64,000 nt of DNA, taken from the NCBI RefSeq assembly GCF_031157375.1, contig NZ_JAVIFV010000004.1:728336-792335 (forward strand), read 5' to 3'. The stretch is from Sphingosinicella sp. LHD-64. Its GTDB lineage: Bacteria > Pseudomonadota > Alphaproteobacteria > Sphingomonadales > Sphingomonadaceae. A program made the position numbers and the translations under genes. Of this stretch, positions 15,460-24,199 are shown in pieces (the first letter of the stretch is position 1; every line of letters starts with the position of its first letter). The notes below the pieces were generated by a model. The model did no database searches, had not been told where the DNA came from, and was given only the letters and a program-made list of their open reading frames with translations.

Positions 15460-16826
15460 GCATCCTGACCGACGAGCGTCCGGTCACCGGCCGCATCGAT
15501 GCGGACGGTCGGCTGGTCGCCGCCGATCCGCCGCTGGCGGCGCTCAACGAACGCGCCGGCGGACGCGAGGGCGGGCCGCTCTCCGTGCCGCAGATCGCGG
15601 CGCTCGCCCGGCTGGCGCGGCGTCTCGGCATCACCGTTTCGCGCGCGGCGATCGCGGCCGACGGCGACCAGGACATCGACCTGTGGGTGCGCGCCGCCCC
15701 CGAAGGGGACGAGGTCGCGCTTTCGATCACGGGATGGGCGGCGCGCCCGGCCGCCGAATCCACCGCGCCGCCGGAGCGCGAGGCCGATTTCGTTCGGGCC
15801 GCTGCCGACTGGACCTGGGAGACCGACGACACGCTGCGCCTGACCGCGCTCTCGGCCGCCGCGGCCGCCGCGATCGGGCGGCCGGCGGGCGAGCTGACCG
15901 GCAGGCAGCTCACCCGCCTGTTCCGTTTTCGGGAAAGCGCGGACGGCTCGCTCCCGATCCTCGCCGCGCTCGCCGAGCACGGACGCTTCGACGGCCAGGT
16001 CGCCGAGCTGCGCGCCGGCCGCAAGGGGCGTTATCGCCTGTCCGGCGTGCCGCTGATCGACGGCATGGGCCGGTTCGCCGGCTTCCGCGGTGCCGCAGTC
16101 AGCCTGCGCGCCGAGGATGCGGCGCCGGCGCCGGCCGCGACGGCGGTGCCCCACGAGGGCTCGGCGTTCGGCGAGCGGCTCGATCAGGCGCTGCGTGCGC
16201 CCCTGACCGAGATCGTCGACAATGCCGAGCGCCTGCGCGCGCGCGACGAGGGGCCGCTGCGCAGCGACTATGCCGGCTATGCCAGCGACATCGCGACCGC
16301 AGGCCGCCACCTGCTGGCCCTGGTCAACGATCTCGTCGACCTGCAGGCGATCGAACGGGCGGACTTCGTGCCCGAGGCCGAGGAGATCGACCTCGCCGAC
16401 CTCGCACGCCGCGCCGCCGGCCTGCTCGCCGTGCGTGCTGCCGATCAGAATGTGCGGATCGGTGCGCCGGCCGAGGACGAGGCGCTCAAGGCCACCGGCG
16501 ATTTCACCCGCACGCTCCAGATCCTCGTCAACCTGATCTCGAACGCCGTGCGCTACACGCCGGAGGGCGGGCAGGTCTGGATACGCGTCGAGGAGGAGGG
16601 CGACCTCGCCCTCGTCATCGTCGCCGACCAGGGCAAGGGGATCGCGCCGGACGATCAGGAGCGCATCTTCGGCAAGTTCGAGCGGGTCGACCCGTCGGAG
16701 CCCGGCGGCACCGGCCTCGGCCTCTACATCGCTCGCCGATTGGCGCGGGCGATGGGTGGCGACCTCGGCGTGGACAGCGCGCCGGGGCAGGGCGCGAGAT
16801 TCACGCTGACGTTGCCGCGCGCCTAA
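15456..16826 (+). CDS. Histidine-kinase-like sensor protein without the phospho-acceptor His
   Basis: The 456-residue protein is soluble, with a PAS-like sensing region (about 110-220) and a kinase core. The ATP-binding half is intact: N-box NLISNAVRYTPEGG, G1 box DQGKGIAPDD, F box IFGKFER and G2 box GTGLGLYIARR. In the dimerisation helix the usual H-E-L-R-T-P-L is replaced by Q-A-L-R-A-P-L, so the acceptor position is Gln244 (codon at 16185-16187). No frameshift or other damage is seen, so the change looks selected. The gene is translationally coupled to the DUF2336 gene. It may work as a phosphatase, allosteric kinase partner or scaffold, as His-less DivL does in Caulobacter. Confidence 0.85.
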   Translation: MSILTDERPVTGRIDADGRLVAADPPLAALNERAGGREGGPLSVPQIAALARLARRLGITVSRAAIAADGDQDIDLWVRAAPEGDEVALSITGWAARPAAESTAPPEREADFVRAAADWTWETDDTLRLTALSAAAAAAIGRPAGELTGRQLTRLFRFRESADGSLPILAALAEHGRFDGQVAELRAGRKGRYRLSGVPLIDGMGRFAGFRGAAVSLRAEDAAPAPAATAVPHEGSAFGERLDQALRAPLTEIVDNAERLRARDEGPLRSDYAGYASDIATAGRHLLALVNDLVDLQAIERADFVPEAEEIDLADLARRAAGLLAVRAADQNVRIGAPAEDEALKATGDFTRTLQILVNLISNAVRYTPEGGQVWIRVEEEGDLALVIVADQGKGIAPDDQERIFGKFERVDPSEPGGTGLGLYIARRLARAMGGDLGVDSAPGQGARFTLTLPRA

Positions 16827-16860
16827 CCGTCATGCCAGCGCAGGCTGGCATCTCGGGACC
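16827..16860. repeat. REP palindrome left of the GIY-YIG gene
   Basis: CCGTCATGCCAGCG starts the element and GCTGGCATCTCGGG ends it; the core stem is TGCCAGC (16833-16839) with GCTGGCA (16844-16850). It begins one base after the kinase gene's stop. The element at 17231-17262 is the same sequence in opposite orientation. Confidence 0.9.
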
Positions 16861-16881
16861 AGAAGTCGCTAACGTCGCCAC

Positions 16882-17175
16882 ATGAGCGGGGGCTGGGTCT
16901 ACATCATGACGAACAAGCCGCACGGCGTGCTGTACGTCGGCGTGACGGCGGATTTGGCGCAGCGGGTCAGTCAGCACAGGAACGGGGAAGGGTCCGCTTT
17001 CTGTCGCCGGTACAACGTCATTCGCCTCGTCTATGCCGAGATGCATGACAGGATCGAGGACGCCATCGCACGCGAAAAGGCGATCAAGGCCTGGCAGCGG
17101 CTTTGGAAACTGCGCCTTATTCAGGAGCAGAATCCGACTTGGCGGGATTTATACCCGGATTTGATCGGTGCGTGA
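16882..17175 (+). CDS. GIY-YIG nuclease family protein
   Basis: The 97-residue protein is one GIY-YIG domain. The motif reads V-Y-I at 6-8 and Y-V-G at 18-20 (GVLYVGVT). It is followed by Arg28 and His32 in LAQRVSQH and a later conserved Glu in AIAREKAIKAW. The first helix-strand set continues through YNVIRLVYAEMHD. The domain is the catalytic module of UvrC and many homing endonucleases; stand-alone forms have unclear roles. The gene is framed on both sides by inverted copies of one REP palindrome, with the left copy 21 bp from its start and the right copy 55 bp past its stop. Confidence 0.92.
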   Translation: MSGGWVYIMTNKPHGVLYVGVTADLAQRVSQHRNGEGSAFCRRYNVIRLVYAEMHDRIEDAIAREKAIKAWQRLWKLRLIQEQNPTWRDLYPDLIGA

Positions 17176-17230
17176 CAATAACGTCACCGCAATGAAGACG
17201 GGTTCAGGGAAAAGGGCCGAGCCTTTCCGG

Positions 17231-17262
17231 CCTGAGATGCCAGCCTTCGCTGGCATGACGAT
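17231..17262. repeat. REP palindrome right of the GIY-YIG gene, inverted
   Basis: The core stem is TGCCAGC (17238-17244) with GCTGGCA (17249-17255). The reverse complement (CGTCATGCCAGCGAAGGCTG...) matches the left element at 16827 almost base for base. It lies between the 3' ends of the GIY-YIG gene and gltA. Confidence 0.9.
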
Positions 17263-17273
17263 AAGGACGTGCC

Positions 17274-18557
17274 TTACCGCTTCCCCACCGGCACGTAGTC
17301 GCGCTGCGTCGGGCCGGTGTAGAGCTGGCGCGGGCGGCCGATCTTCTGCTCGGGATCGGCGATCATCTCGTTCCACTGGGCGACCCAGCCGACGGTGCGT
17401 GCGAGAGCGAAGAGGGCGGTGAACATCGTCGTCGGGAAGCCGATCGCGGAGAGGATCACGCCCGAATAGAAATCGACGTTCGGGTAGAGCTTCTTCTCGA
17501 TGAAATAGTCGTCCTTGAGCGCGATCTCGGCAAGCTCGCGGGCGGTGTCGAGCACCGGATCGGAAATGCCGAGATCGTCGAGCACCTCGGTCGCGGTCTG
17601 CTGCATCACCTTCGCGCGCGGATCGAAATTCTTGTAGACGCGATGGCCGAAACCCATCAGGCGGAACGGATCGTCCTTGTCCTTGGCGCGGGCGATATAT
17701 TCCGGAATCCGCTCCGGCCGGCCGATCTCGCGCAGCATGTTCAATGCCGCCTCGTTGGCGCCGCCATGGGCCGGGCCCCAGAGGCAGGCGATGCCCGCGG
17801 CGATACAGGCGAAGGGATTGGCGCCCGAGGAGCCGGCGAGGCGCACCGTGGAGGTCGAGGCGTTCTGCTCGTGATCGGCGTGGAGGATGAAGATCCGGTC
17901 CATCGCCTTCTCGATGATCGGGTTGACCTCATAGGGCTCGGCCGGGACGCCGAAGGTCATCCTGAGGAAGTTGCCGGTGTAGCTGAGGTCGTTCTGCGGG
18001 TAGAGGAAGGGCTGGCCGACCGAATATTTGTAGGCCATCGCGGCGATCGTCGGCATCTTGGCGATCAGCCGGTGGCTGGCGATCATCCGCTGCCTGGGAT
18101 CGGTGATGTCGGTCGAATCGTGGTAGAAGGCGGAGAGGGCACCGACCACGCCGCACATGATCGCCATCGGATGGGCGTCGCGGCGGAAGCCACGGTAGAA
18201 GGTCGCGAGCTGCTCGTGCAGCATGGTGTGGCGGGTGATCGTGCGGGTGAACTGCTCGAGCTCGTCGCTGCCCGGCAGCTCGCCGTTCAGCAGGAGATAG
18301 GACACCTCCATGAAGTTCGACTGCTCGGCGAGCTGGTCGATCGGATAGCCGCGGTGGAGAAGGATGCCGGCGTCGCCGTCGATATAGGTGATCTGGGACT
18401 GGCAGGAGGCGGTGGAGGTGAAGCCGGGATCGTAGGTGAAGACGTCCGTCTGGCCGTAGAGCTTGCGGATGTCGATCACGTCGGGTCCGACCGAGCCCGA
18501 CATCACCGGATAGTCGAAATTCTTGTCGCCGATCGTCAGGCTGGCTTTATCCGCCAT
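17274..18557 (-). CDS. gltA: Citrate synthase
   Basis: The 427-residue protein is a full-length type II (hexameric, Gram-negative) citrate synthase. It condenses acetyl-CoA with oxaloacetate at the entry to the TCA cycle. Visible landmarks are the N-terminal beta domain, [14 protein letters not shown], the catalytic His region [19 protein letters not shown], and [15 protein letters not shown] with the second active-site His. The start overlaps the end of gltX by 11 bp, so the two are co-transcribed. AAGGA precedes the ATG. Confidence 0.98.
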   Translation of the reverse strand: MADKASLTIGDKNFDYPVMSGSVGPDVIDIRKLYGQTDVFTYDPGFTSTASCQSQITYIDGDAGILLHRGYPIDQLAEQSNFMEVSYLLLNGELPGSDELEQFTRTITRHTMLHEQLATFYRGFRRDAHPMAIMCGVVGALSAFYHDSTDITDPRQRMIASHRLIAKMPTIAAMAYKYSVGQPFLYPQNDLSYTGNFLRMTFGVPAEPYEVNPIIEKAMDRIFILHADHEQNASTSTVRLAGSSGANPFACIAAGIACLWGPAHGGANEAALNMLREIGRPERIPEYIARAKDKDDPFRLMGFGHRVYKNFDPRAKVMQQTATEVLDDLGISDPVLDTARELAEIALKDDYFIEKKLYPNVDFYSGVILSAIGFPTTMFTALFALARTVGWVAQWNEMIADPEQKIGRPRQLYTGPTQRDYVPVGKR

Positions 18558-19986
18558 GGTCTTGGTCCTTCCCCATCTGGTCGGCGATCCGCCCGAGGCT
18601 CTCGTCGCGCCCGAGCAACGCCAATACGTCGAAAATCCCCGGCGACATGGCCCGTCCGGTCAGCGCGGCGCGCAGCGGCTGCGCCACCTGTCCGAGCTTG
18701 ACGCCTTCGGCCTCAGCAACCTCCCGTACCGCCTGCTCTGTCGCCTCGGCGGTCCAGTCGGCGAGGGCCGACAATTTGCCGTGCACGAGGGTGAGCAGAT
18801 CCCGCGCGGAGCCTTCTAGCAGGACGGCGGCCTTTTCGTCCATGTCCAGCGGTCGCACCTTGAACAGGAACAGAGCACCGTCGGCCAACTCGTTGAGATC
18901 CTTGGCCCGCGGCGTCAGGTGCGGCATCGCGGCGGCAAGCAGGTCGATGTCGGCGAAGTCGAGTCCGCGCTTCAGCCGGCCCTCGATCTTGCGATCGATC
19001 AGGGTGGCAAGCCGGCGCGGCTCGGCGGCGCGCAGATAATGGCCGTTGAGATTCTCCAGCTTCTTCATGTCGAAACGCGACGGGGAGCGCCCGATCTGCG
19101 GCAGATCGAACCAGGCCGTGGCGTCCTCGCGCGAGATGATCTCGTCGTCGCCATGGCCCCAGCCGAGCCGGAGCAGATAGTTGAACACCGCCTCGGGCAG
19201 CATGCCGAGCTCGTCGCGATAGGTCTCGACACCGAGCGCGCCGTGCCGCTTGGAGAGCTTGGCGCCGTCCGCGCCGTGGATCAGCGGCACATGCGCGTAG
19301 ACCGGCTCGGTCCAGCCCATCGCGCGGATGATGCCCAATTGGCGGAAGGCGTTGTTGAGATGGTCGTCGCCGCGGATGATGTGGGTCACGCCCATGTCGT
19401 GATCGTCGACCACCACCGCGAGCATGTAGGTCGGCGTGCCGTCCGAGCGGAGCAGGATGAAATCGTCGAGCTCGGCATTCTGGACGGTGACCGGCCCCTG
19501 GACCTGATCGTCGATCGTCGTCGCGCCCTCCTGCGGGGCCCGCAGACGCAGCACGTGCGGCTGGTCCGCCGGGCCGTCGTCGCGGTCGCGCCACGGACTG
19601 ACGATCCGGAAGGGGCGGCGCTCGGCCTGCGCAGTGGCGCGCTGCTCCGCCAGCTCCTCGGCGGTCATCCAGCAGCGATAGGCCGCGCCCGTCGCCAGCA
19701 TCTGGTGCGCCACTTCGGCGTGTCGATCGGCGAAGCGGGATTGGTACCAGACCTCGCCATCCCAATCGACGCCGAGCCATTTCATGCCGTCGAGGATCGC
19801 GTCGATCGCCGCCTGGGTGGAGCGCGCCTTGTCAGTGTCCTCGATCCGGAGCAGGAACCTGCCGCCGAAATGGCGGGCGTAGAGCCAGTTGAACAGGGCG
19901 GTGCGCGCGCCGCCGATGTGCAGGTAGCCGGTGGGCGAGGGTGCGAAGCGGGTGACGACGTTGCTGGGCATCGGGCTTGCGCTCAC
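18547..19986 (-). CDS. gltX: Glutamyl-tRNA synthetase
   Basis: The product is a class I synthetase of 479 residues. The HIGH-type motif is [13 protein letters not shown], and the KMSKS loop is AKLSKRHG. I chose the GTG at 19986 (N-terminus [14 protein letters not shown]) because GGAGAA lies just upstream; TTG at 20001 and ATG at 19971 are alternatives. The gene overlaps gltA by 11 bp and is divergent from comEC. Confidence 0.97.
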   Translation of the reverse strand: MSASPMPSNVVTRFAPSPTGYLHIGGARTALFNWLYARHFGGRFLLRIEDTDKARSTQAAIDAILDGMKWLGVDWDGEVWYQSRFADRHAEVAHQMLATGAAYRCWMTAEELAEQRATAQAERRPFRIVSPWRDRDDGPADQPHVLRLRAPQEGATTIDDQVQGPVTVQNAELDDFILLRSDGTPTYMLAVVVDDHDMGVTHIIRGDDHLNNAFRQLGIIRAMGWTEPVYAHVPLIHGADGAKLSKRHGALGVETYRDELGMLPEAVFNYLLRLGWGHGDDEIISREDATAWFDLPQIGRSPSRFDMKKLENLNGHYLRAAEPRRLATLIDRKIEGRLKRGLDFADIDLLAAAMPHLTPRAKDLNELADGALFLFKVRPLDMDEKAAVLLEGSARDLLTLVHGKLSALADWTAEATEQAVREVAEAEGVKLGQVAQPLRAALTGRAMSPGIFDVLALLGRDESLGRIADQMGKDQDHGG

Positions 19987-20111
19987 GCGCGCATTCTCCA
20001 AGGATGGGCCGCATGGCGACCGGGGAAGGAGGGGCCCCTAGCATAGGGAGCAGACCGCGCGGAAGGGGCGGCCCTACCCAGACATGTCCGGGTGCGCTTC
20101 CTTCGCCTTTC

Positions 20112-20137
20112 CGTCATTCCCGCGAAGGCGGGAACCC
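20112..20137. repeat. REP palindrome just before the comEC start
   Basis: CGTCATTCCCGCGAAGGCGG and GAACCC form the element, with stem TTCCCGC/GCGGGAA. Its last base touches the ATG at 20138, so the element occupies the ribosome-binding position of comEC. Confidence 0.85.
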
Positions 20138-22273
20138 ATGAACACTGATATCGCCGATCTGGTCGAGGCCGACGTTCTTGGGTCCCGGATCACGTCCGGG
20201 ATGACGGCTTTGGGCAGGCGGGTCGAGCATCTTGCCGAGGCGGAGCGCGATCAGCTGCCGCTGTGGCTGCCCGTCGGGCTGATGGCGGGGATCGCCGCCT
20301 GGTTCTGGCTGCCCGACCGGTTCGGCTGGATGGCCTTCGCGGCCGGGGCGGGCGCGCTGGCGCTGGGCTTCGCGGCGACGGCCGGCGGGACGCGCTGGGG
20401 GCGGGCACTTGCCTTGTTCAGCCTGGCGGCGGCGATCGGCATCGGGCTCATCTGGTGGAAGAGCGAGCGGGCAGCGGGGCCAAGGCTCGAGCGCGAGGGG
20501 CTGGTTGAACTCACCGCCTCGATCGACGCCGTGCGGCCGCTGGCTGCCGAGCGTACGCTCCGCCTGCTCGTCGCACCGCAGGATCCCGCCATGCCGCGGC
20601 GGCTGCGCGTCACGTTGCCCGAAGCCGACGCGCCGGCGGGTCTCGCGCCCGGCGCCACCGTCCGGGTGCGCGCCTGGCTGATGCCGCCGGCGCCGATGGC
20701 GGTGCCCGGCGCCTATGATTTCGCGCGGGCCGCCTGGTTCCAGGGGATCGGCGGCACCGGGCGTGCGCTCGATGTGACCGTGGTCGCGGCGCCGTCCGGC
20801 CAGAGCTGGCGCGCCACCATCGCCGACTGGCGGCAGCGGCTCGCCGCCCATGTCCGCGGGCAGCTCGGCGGCGGGGAAGGGGGGATCGCGGCCGCGCTCG
20901 CCACCGGCGACCAGTTCGGCATCTCCGAAGCCGACGCCGAGGCGATGCGGCGATCGGGCCTTGCGCATCTGCTGTCGGTGAGCGGGCTGCATCTCACCGC
21001 CGCGGTGGGCGCGGTGATGCTGCTGACGCTGAAGCTGCTCGCACTGAGCCCGACGCTGGCGCTGCGCGTCCGGCTCGTCCTCGTCGCCGCGGCGACGGGG
21101 GCGCTGGCCGGGGTCGCCTATACGTTGCTCACCGGCGCCGAGGTACCGACGGTGCGCGCCTGCATCGCCGCCTTGCTGGTGCTCGCCGGCATTGCGCTCG
21201 GCCGCGAGGCGCTGACGCTGCGGCTGGTGGCGGTGGGCGCGCTCGTCGTGCTGCTGCTCTGGCCCGAATCGCTGGTCGGGCCGAGCTTCCAGCTCAGCTT
21301 CGCCGCGATCACCGCGATCGTCGCCCTGCACGAGAATCCGCGCATCCAGCACTGGCTGTCGCGCCGCGACGAGGGCGCCGTCGCGCGGATCGGCCGCTTC
21401 CTGTTCGGGCTGGTCCTCACCGGCCTCGCCGTCGAGATCGCGCTGACGCCGATCGCCTTGTTCCATTTCCACAAGGCCGGGCTCTACGGCGCGGCGGCGA
21501 ACGTCGTCGCCATTCCGCTCACCACCTTCGTCATCATGCCGCTCGAGGCGCTGGCGTTGCTGTTCGACACGGTCGGTCTCGGCGCGCCGTTCTGGTGGCT
21601 GACGGGTCAGGCATTGTCCTTCCTGCTCTGGTTGGCCCACGCGACCGCCGATGCACCGGGGGCCGTCGCGCTGCTGCCGGCGATGCCGCGCGGCGCCTTC
21701 GCGCTGCTGGTCGCAGGCGGGCTGTGGATCTGCCTGTGGCGCACGCGCTGGCGCCGGTGGGGGCTGGCGCCGGTCGCGGCGGGCGCCATCTGGGCACTGG
21801 CGACGCCGGCGCCGGACCTGCTCGTCACCGGCGACGGCCGTCATCTCGTCGTGCGCGACGTCGCGGGGCGGCTTGCGCTGTTGCGCCCGCGCGCCGGCGA
21901 CTATGTTCGCGATACGCTGGCCGAACTGTCCGGCGCCGAGCCCGATTTCCTCGATCTCGACCGCCTGCCGGCCGCGGCCTGCAGCGCGGACCTGTGCGTC
22001 GCCCATCTCGACCGGGATGGGCGCCGCTGGCGCCTGCTCGCGACCCGCACGCGCCATTTCGTGCGCTGGGACGCGATGATCCGGGCCTGCGCCGAGGCCG
22101 ACATCGTCGTCTCCGACCGCCTCCTGCCGCGCGCCTGCCAGCCGCGCTGGCTGCGCGCCGACCGTGCCTTCTTGCGCCGCACCGGCGGCCTTGCCATCAG
22201 CCTCGGGCCCGAGCCGCGGGTGGCGACTGTGGCTGGGCAGGTCGGCCGTCATCCCTGGGCGACGGCGCCGTAA
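20138..22273 (+). CDS. comEC: ComEC/Rec2-type DNA uptake channel protein
   Basis: The protein of about 711 residues has a DUF4131-like N-terminal part with two or three helices and an OB-like segment. The competence-domain core follows (GDQFGISEADAEAMRRSGLAHLLSVSG split over about 265-292, then HLTAAVGAVM) and a multi-helix channel. The C-terminal 150 residues lack the HxHxDH metal motif of ComEC proteins that carry a nuclease-like lactamase domain, so that domain is degenerate or absent. The start is uncertain: the frame continues to 20084, and codons 1-22 from 20138 include sequence made by a second REP element. GTG or ATG starts nearer 20201 are also possible. Such proteins move single-stranded DNA into the cytoplasm. 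Confidence 0.88.
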   Translation: MNTDIADLVEADVLGSRITSGMTALGRRVEHLAEAERDQLPLWLPVGLMAGIAAWFWLPDRFGWMAFAAGAGALALGFAATAGGTRWGRALALFSLAAAIGIGLIWWKSERAAGPRLEREGLVELTASIDAVRPLAAERTLRLLVAPQDPAMPRRLRVTLPEADAPAGLAPGATVRVRAWLMPPAPMAVPGAYDFARAAWFQGIGGTGRALDVTVVAAPSGQSWRATIADWRQRLAAHVRGQLGGGEGGIAAALATGDQFGISEADAEAMRRSGLAHLLSVSGLHLTAAVGAVMLLTLKLLALSPTLALRVRLVLVAAATGALAGVAYTLLTGAEVPTVRACIAALLVLAGIALGREALTLRLVAVGALVVLLLWPESLVGPSFQLSFAAITAIVALHENPRIQHWLSRRDEGAVARIGRFLFGLVLTGLAVEIALTPIALFHFHKAGLYGAAANVVAIPLTTFVIMPLEALALLFDTVGLGAPFWWLTGQALSFLLWLAHATADAPGAVALLPAMPRGAFALLVAGGLWICLWRTRWRRWGLAPVAAGAIWALATPAPDLLVTGDGRHLVVRDVAGRLALLRPRAGDYVRDTLAELSGAEPDFLDLDRLPAAACSADLCVAHLDRDGRRWRLLATRTRHFVRWDAMIRACAEADIVVSDRLLPRACQPRWLRADRAFLRRTGGLAISLGPEPRVATVAGQVGRHPWATAP
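20180..20207. repeat. REP palindrome inside the comEC 5' coding region
   Basis: GGGTCCCGGATCACGTCCGG followed by GATGACGG forms an imperfect hairpin (CCCGGA/TCCGGG). It is translated in the comEC frame as GSRITSGMT, a peptide typical of translated REPs. It is inverted relative to the element at 20112. Confidence 0.85.
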
Positions 22274-22279
22274 GTCGCG

Positions 22280-22376
22280 ATTGCCACCCCGGCGCAGGCC
22301 GGGGGAAAATCCACATCCATCCGCGCTCCACGTCTTCTGGATTGCTTCGTCGCTTCGCTCCTCGCAATGACGGCCA
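22280..22376. repeat. Pair of REP-like palindromes between comEC and the GNAT gene
   Basis: The first element (ATTGCCACCCCGGCGCAGGC and CGGGGG) is half of a C-C-C-C-G-G hairpin. The second (ATTGCTTCGTCGCTTCGCTC then CTCGCAATGACGG) matches the type at 12606-12641. Together they fill the whole spacer and end 1 base before the acetyltransferase ATG. Confidence 0.8.
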
Positions 22377-22377
22377 G

Positions 22378-22860
22378 ATGCTGATCCGTCCCTTTGAGCC
22401 TGCCGACGCGCCCGTGGTCTGGACGATCCTGGAGCCGGCGATTCGCGGCGGCGAGGTGTTCGCCCTGCCGACGGACATGATAGAGGCGGATGCGATCGCC
22501 CATTGGTGCGCGCCGGACCGGGCGACCTTCGTGGCCGAGGAGGAAGGGCGCGTCCTCGGCACCTATTACATCCGCGCCAACCAGGCCGGGCCCGGCGCGC
22601 ATGTCGCCAATGGCGGCTATGCCACCGCGCCCGAGGCGGCGGGGCGCGGCGTCGCCCGCGCGATGTGCCTCGATTCGCTGAAGCAGGCGCGCGCGCGCGG
22701 GTTTCGCGCCATGCAGTTCAATTTCGTCGCCTCCAGCAACGATCGGGCGGTGCGGCTCTGGGAAAGCTGCGGCTTCGCCATCGTCGGTCGGCTGCCCGGC
22801 GCCTTCGCCCATCCGCGGCTGGGCGAGGTCGATGCGCTGGTCATGTTCCGGCGGCTGTGA
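22378..22860 (+). CDS. GNAT family N-acetyltransferase
   Basis: The 160-residue protein begins at the ATG at 22378 (MLIRPFEPADAPVVW). It shows the GNAT fold: beta strands around VLGTYYIRANQAG, the acetyl-CoA loop region AAGRGVARAM (Q/RxxGxG/A-like) and the late NDRAVRLWESCGF segment that closes the domain. The substrate is unknown. A second GNAT gene overlaps its stop by 4 bp (GTGA). Confidence 0.9.
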   Translation: MLIRPFEPADAPVVWTILEPAIRGGEVFALPTDMIEADAIAHWCAPDRATFVAEEEGRVLGTYYIRANQAGPGAHVANGGYATAPEAAGRGVARAMCLDSLKQARARGFRAMQFNFVASSNDRAVRLWESCGFAIVGRLPGAFAHPRLGEVDALVMFRRL

Positions 22861-23396
22861 CCGGATTCGCGCTTCGCCCCGCGATCGAGGCCGATCTACC
22901 GGCGCTCCGGGCGCTGATGGCGCGCGCGATCGCGGAGCTCCAGCGCGGGTTCCTGACGCCGCAGGAGATCGCGGCCAGCCACTCGGTCATGGGCCTCGAC
23001 ACCCAGCTGGTCGCCGACGGCACCTACTGGCTGGCCGAGGCGGCGGGCGGCGAACTCGCCGGCTGCGGCGGCTGGAGCCGGCGCCGCACCCTTTACGGCG
23101 GCGATCACAGCACGAAGCTGCGCGACGCCGGTCTGCTCGACCCCGCGGTCGATGCCGCCCGCATCCGGGCCATGTACACCGATCCGGATTTCACGCGGCG
23201 CGGCGTCGGCCGGCTGATCCTCGAGGTCTGCGAGCGCGAGGCGGCCGCGGCGGGCTTCCGGCGCTTCGAGCTGATGGCGACGCTGGCCGGCGTGCCGCTC
23301 TACCGGGCCTGCGGCTATGTTCCGGTCGAGGAGGTCCGCGCGGAGCCCGTCGACGGCGTTTGCGTGCCGCTGGTCCGGATGCGCAAGGACGCCTGA
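22857..23396 (+). CDS. GNAT family N-acetyltransferase, second of a pair
   Basis: The GTG start overlaps the TGA of the first acetyltransferase gene, indicating coupling. The 179-residue protein has the GNAT pattern: FALRPAIEADLPALRALM at the start, then MYTDPDFTRRGVGRLIL with the R-R-G-V-G-R acetyl-CoA loop, and AGVPLYRACGYVPVEE at the end. It resembles the group annotated as diverse acetyltransferases with acidic N-terminal inserts. The substrate is unknown. Confidence 0.9.
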   Translation: MTGFALRPAIEADLPALRALMARAIAELQRGFLTPQEIAASHSVMGLDTQLVADGTYWLAEAAGGELAGCGGWSRRRTLYGGDHSTKLRDAGLLDPAVDAARIRAMYTDPDFTRRGVGRLILEVCEREAAAAGFRRFELMATLAGVPLYRACGYVPVEEVRAEPVDGVCVPLVRMRKDA

Positions 23397-23477
23397 CGCG
23401 CGTTTCGGCGGCTGGCATCCGTTCCGGCCATGGGCTAAGCCGCGTGCCGTGGGGGTTGACCCGAAAGGAGCGTTCTC

Positions 23478-23678
23478 ATGGCCGTCGCCAAGACCATCGA
23501 AATCATTTCCGGATCCGCCGAAGGCTTCGACGCCGCTGTCCGCGAAGGCATCGCCAAGGCCGCCGAGACGCTCGACAATATCGAGGGCGCCTGGGTCAAG
23601 GACACCAAGGTCGTGGTGCGGGACGGCGCCGCCGCCGAATGGCGGGTGACGCTCGCAATCACCTTCATGGTCAAATAG
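23478..23678 (+). CDS. Dodecin (flavin-storage protein)
   Basis: The 66-residue protein matches the dodecin family: KTIEIISGSAEGFDAAVREG, then IEGAWVKDTKVVV, with the flavin-stacking Trp in GAWV. Dodecins form hollow dodecamers that bind riboflavin, FMN or CoA. AAAGGAG precedes the ATG. It stands alone and is convergent with the next gene. Confidence 0.93.
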   Translation: MAVAKTIEIISGSAEGFDAAVREGIAKAAETLDNIEGAWVKDTKVVVRDGAAAEWRVTLAITFMVK

Positions 23679-23688
23679 GCACGGCGGA

Positions 23689-24183
23689 TCAGTCCGCGGC
23701 GGACGGCACGCGGGTGAGCTGGGTGTAGGCCAGCCGCCAGCGGCCGTCCTGTTTCGTCCAGACATGGGCGATGCGCAGCCGGCGGCTCTGGCGGGCGCTG
23801 CCGTCCTGGACCCAGCTCAGGTTGAAGAGCCCGCCGGTCAGCGCCGCATCGGCCCACACCCGGTGCATCGGCTGATCGATCTCGTAAGGATCAACCCGGA
23901 AGCCCGGCACCTCGAAATCGGCGAGGTACGAGTTCTTGTCCTGCATGCTGGTGTCGGAGTTCACGAGCATATAGTCCTCGGTGACGAGGTCGCGGATCGT
24001 GGCCGTGTCGTTGCGGACGGTCGCCCGGTTGAGCGCGTCCCAGGCCAAAGCGAGATCGGCCGGCATCGCCGCGCCAGACCCGGTCGCGGCGGCGGCCGTT
24101 CCGGTCATCGCGACGGCCAGCGCCGGCGCCATCGCCAGCAGGCTCCGGCGGGTCAGGCCGGACGCCTCGTCTTCTTCGTGCAT
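23689..24183 (-). CDS. Tat-exported SnoaL/NTF2-like protein
   Basis: The 164-residue protein begins with a twin-arginine signal (LTRRSLLAMAPALAVAMTG), so it is folded before export. The mature part is a single NTF2-like alpha+beta barrel, with LVTEDYMLVNSD and WTKQDGRWRLAYTQLTR typical of the family. Catalytic or binding function cannot be assigned. It lies in a run of three minus-strand genes next to an HxlR regulator. Confidence 0.82.
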   Translation of the reverse strand: MHEEDEASGLTRRSLLAMAPALAVAMTGTAAAATGSGAAMPADLALAWDALNRATVRNDTATIRDLVTEDYMLVNSDTSMQDKNSYLADFEVPGFRVDPYEIDQPMHRVWADAALTGGLFNLSWVQDGSARQSRRLRIAHVWTKQDGRWRLAYTQLTRVPSAAD

Positions 24184-24199
24184 GGATGCTCTCCTCTCC

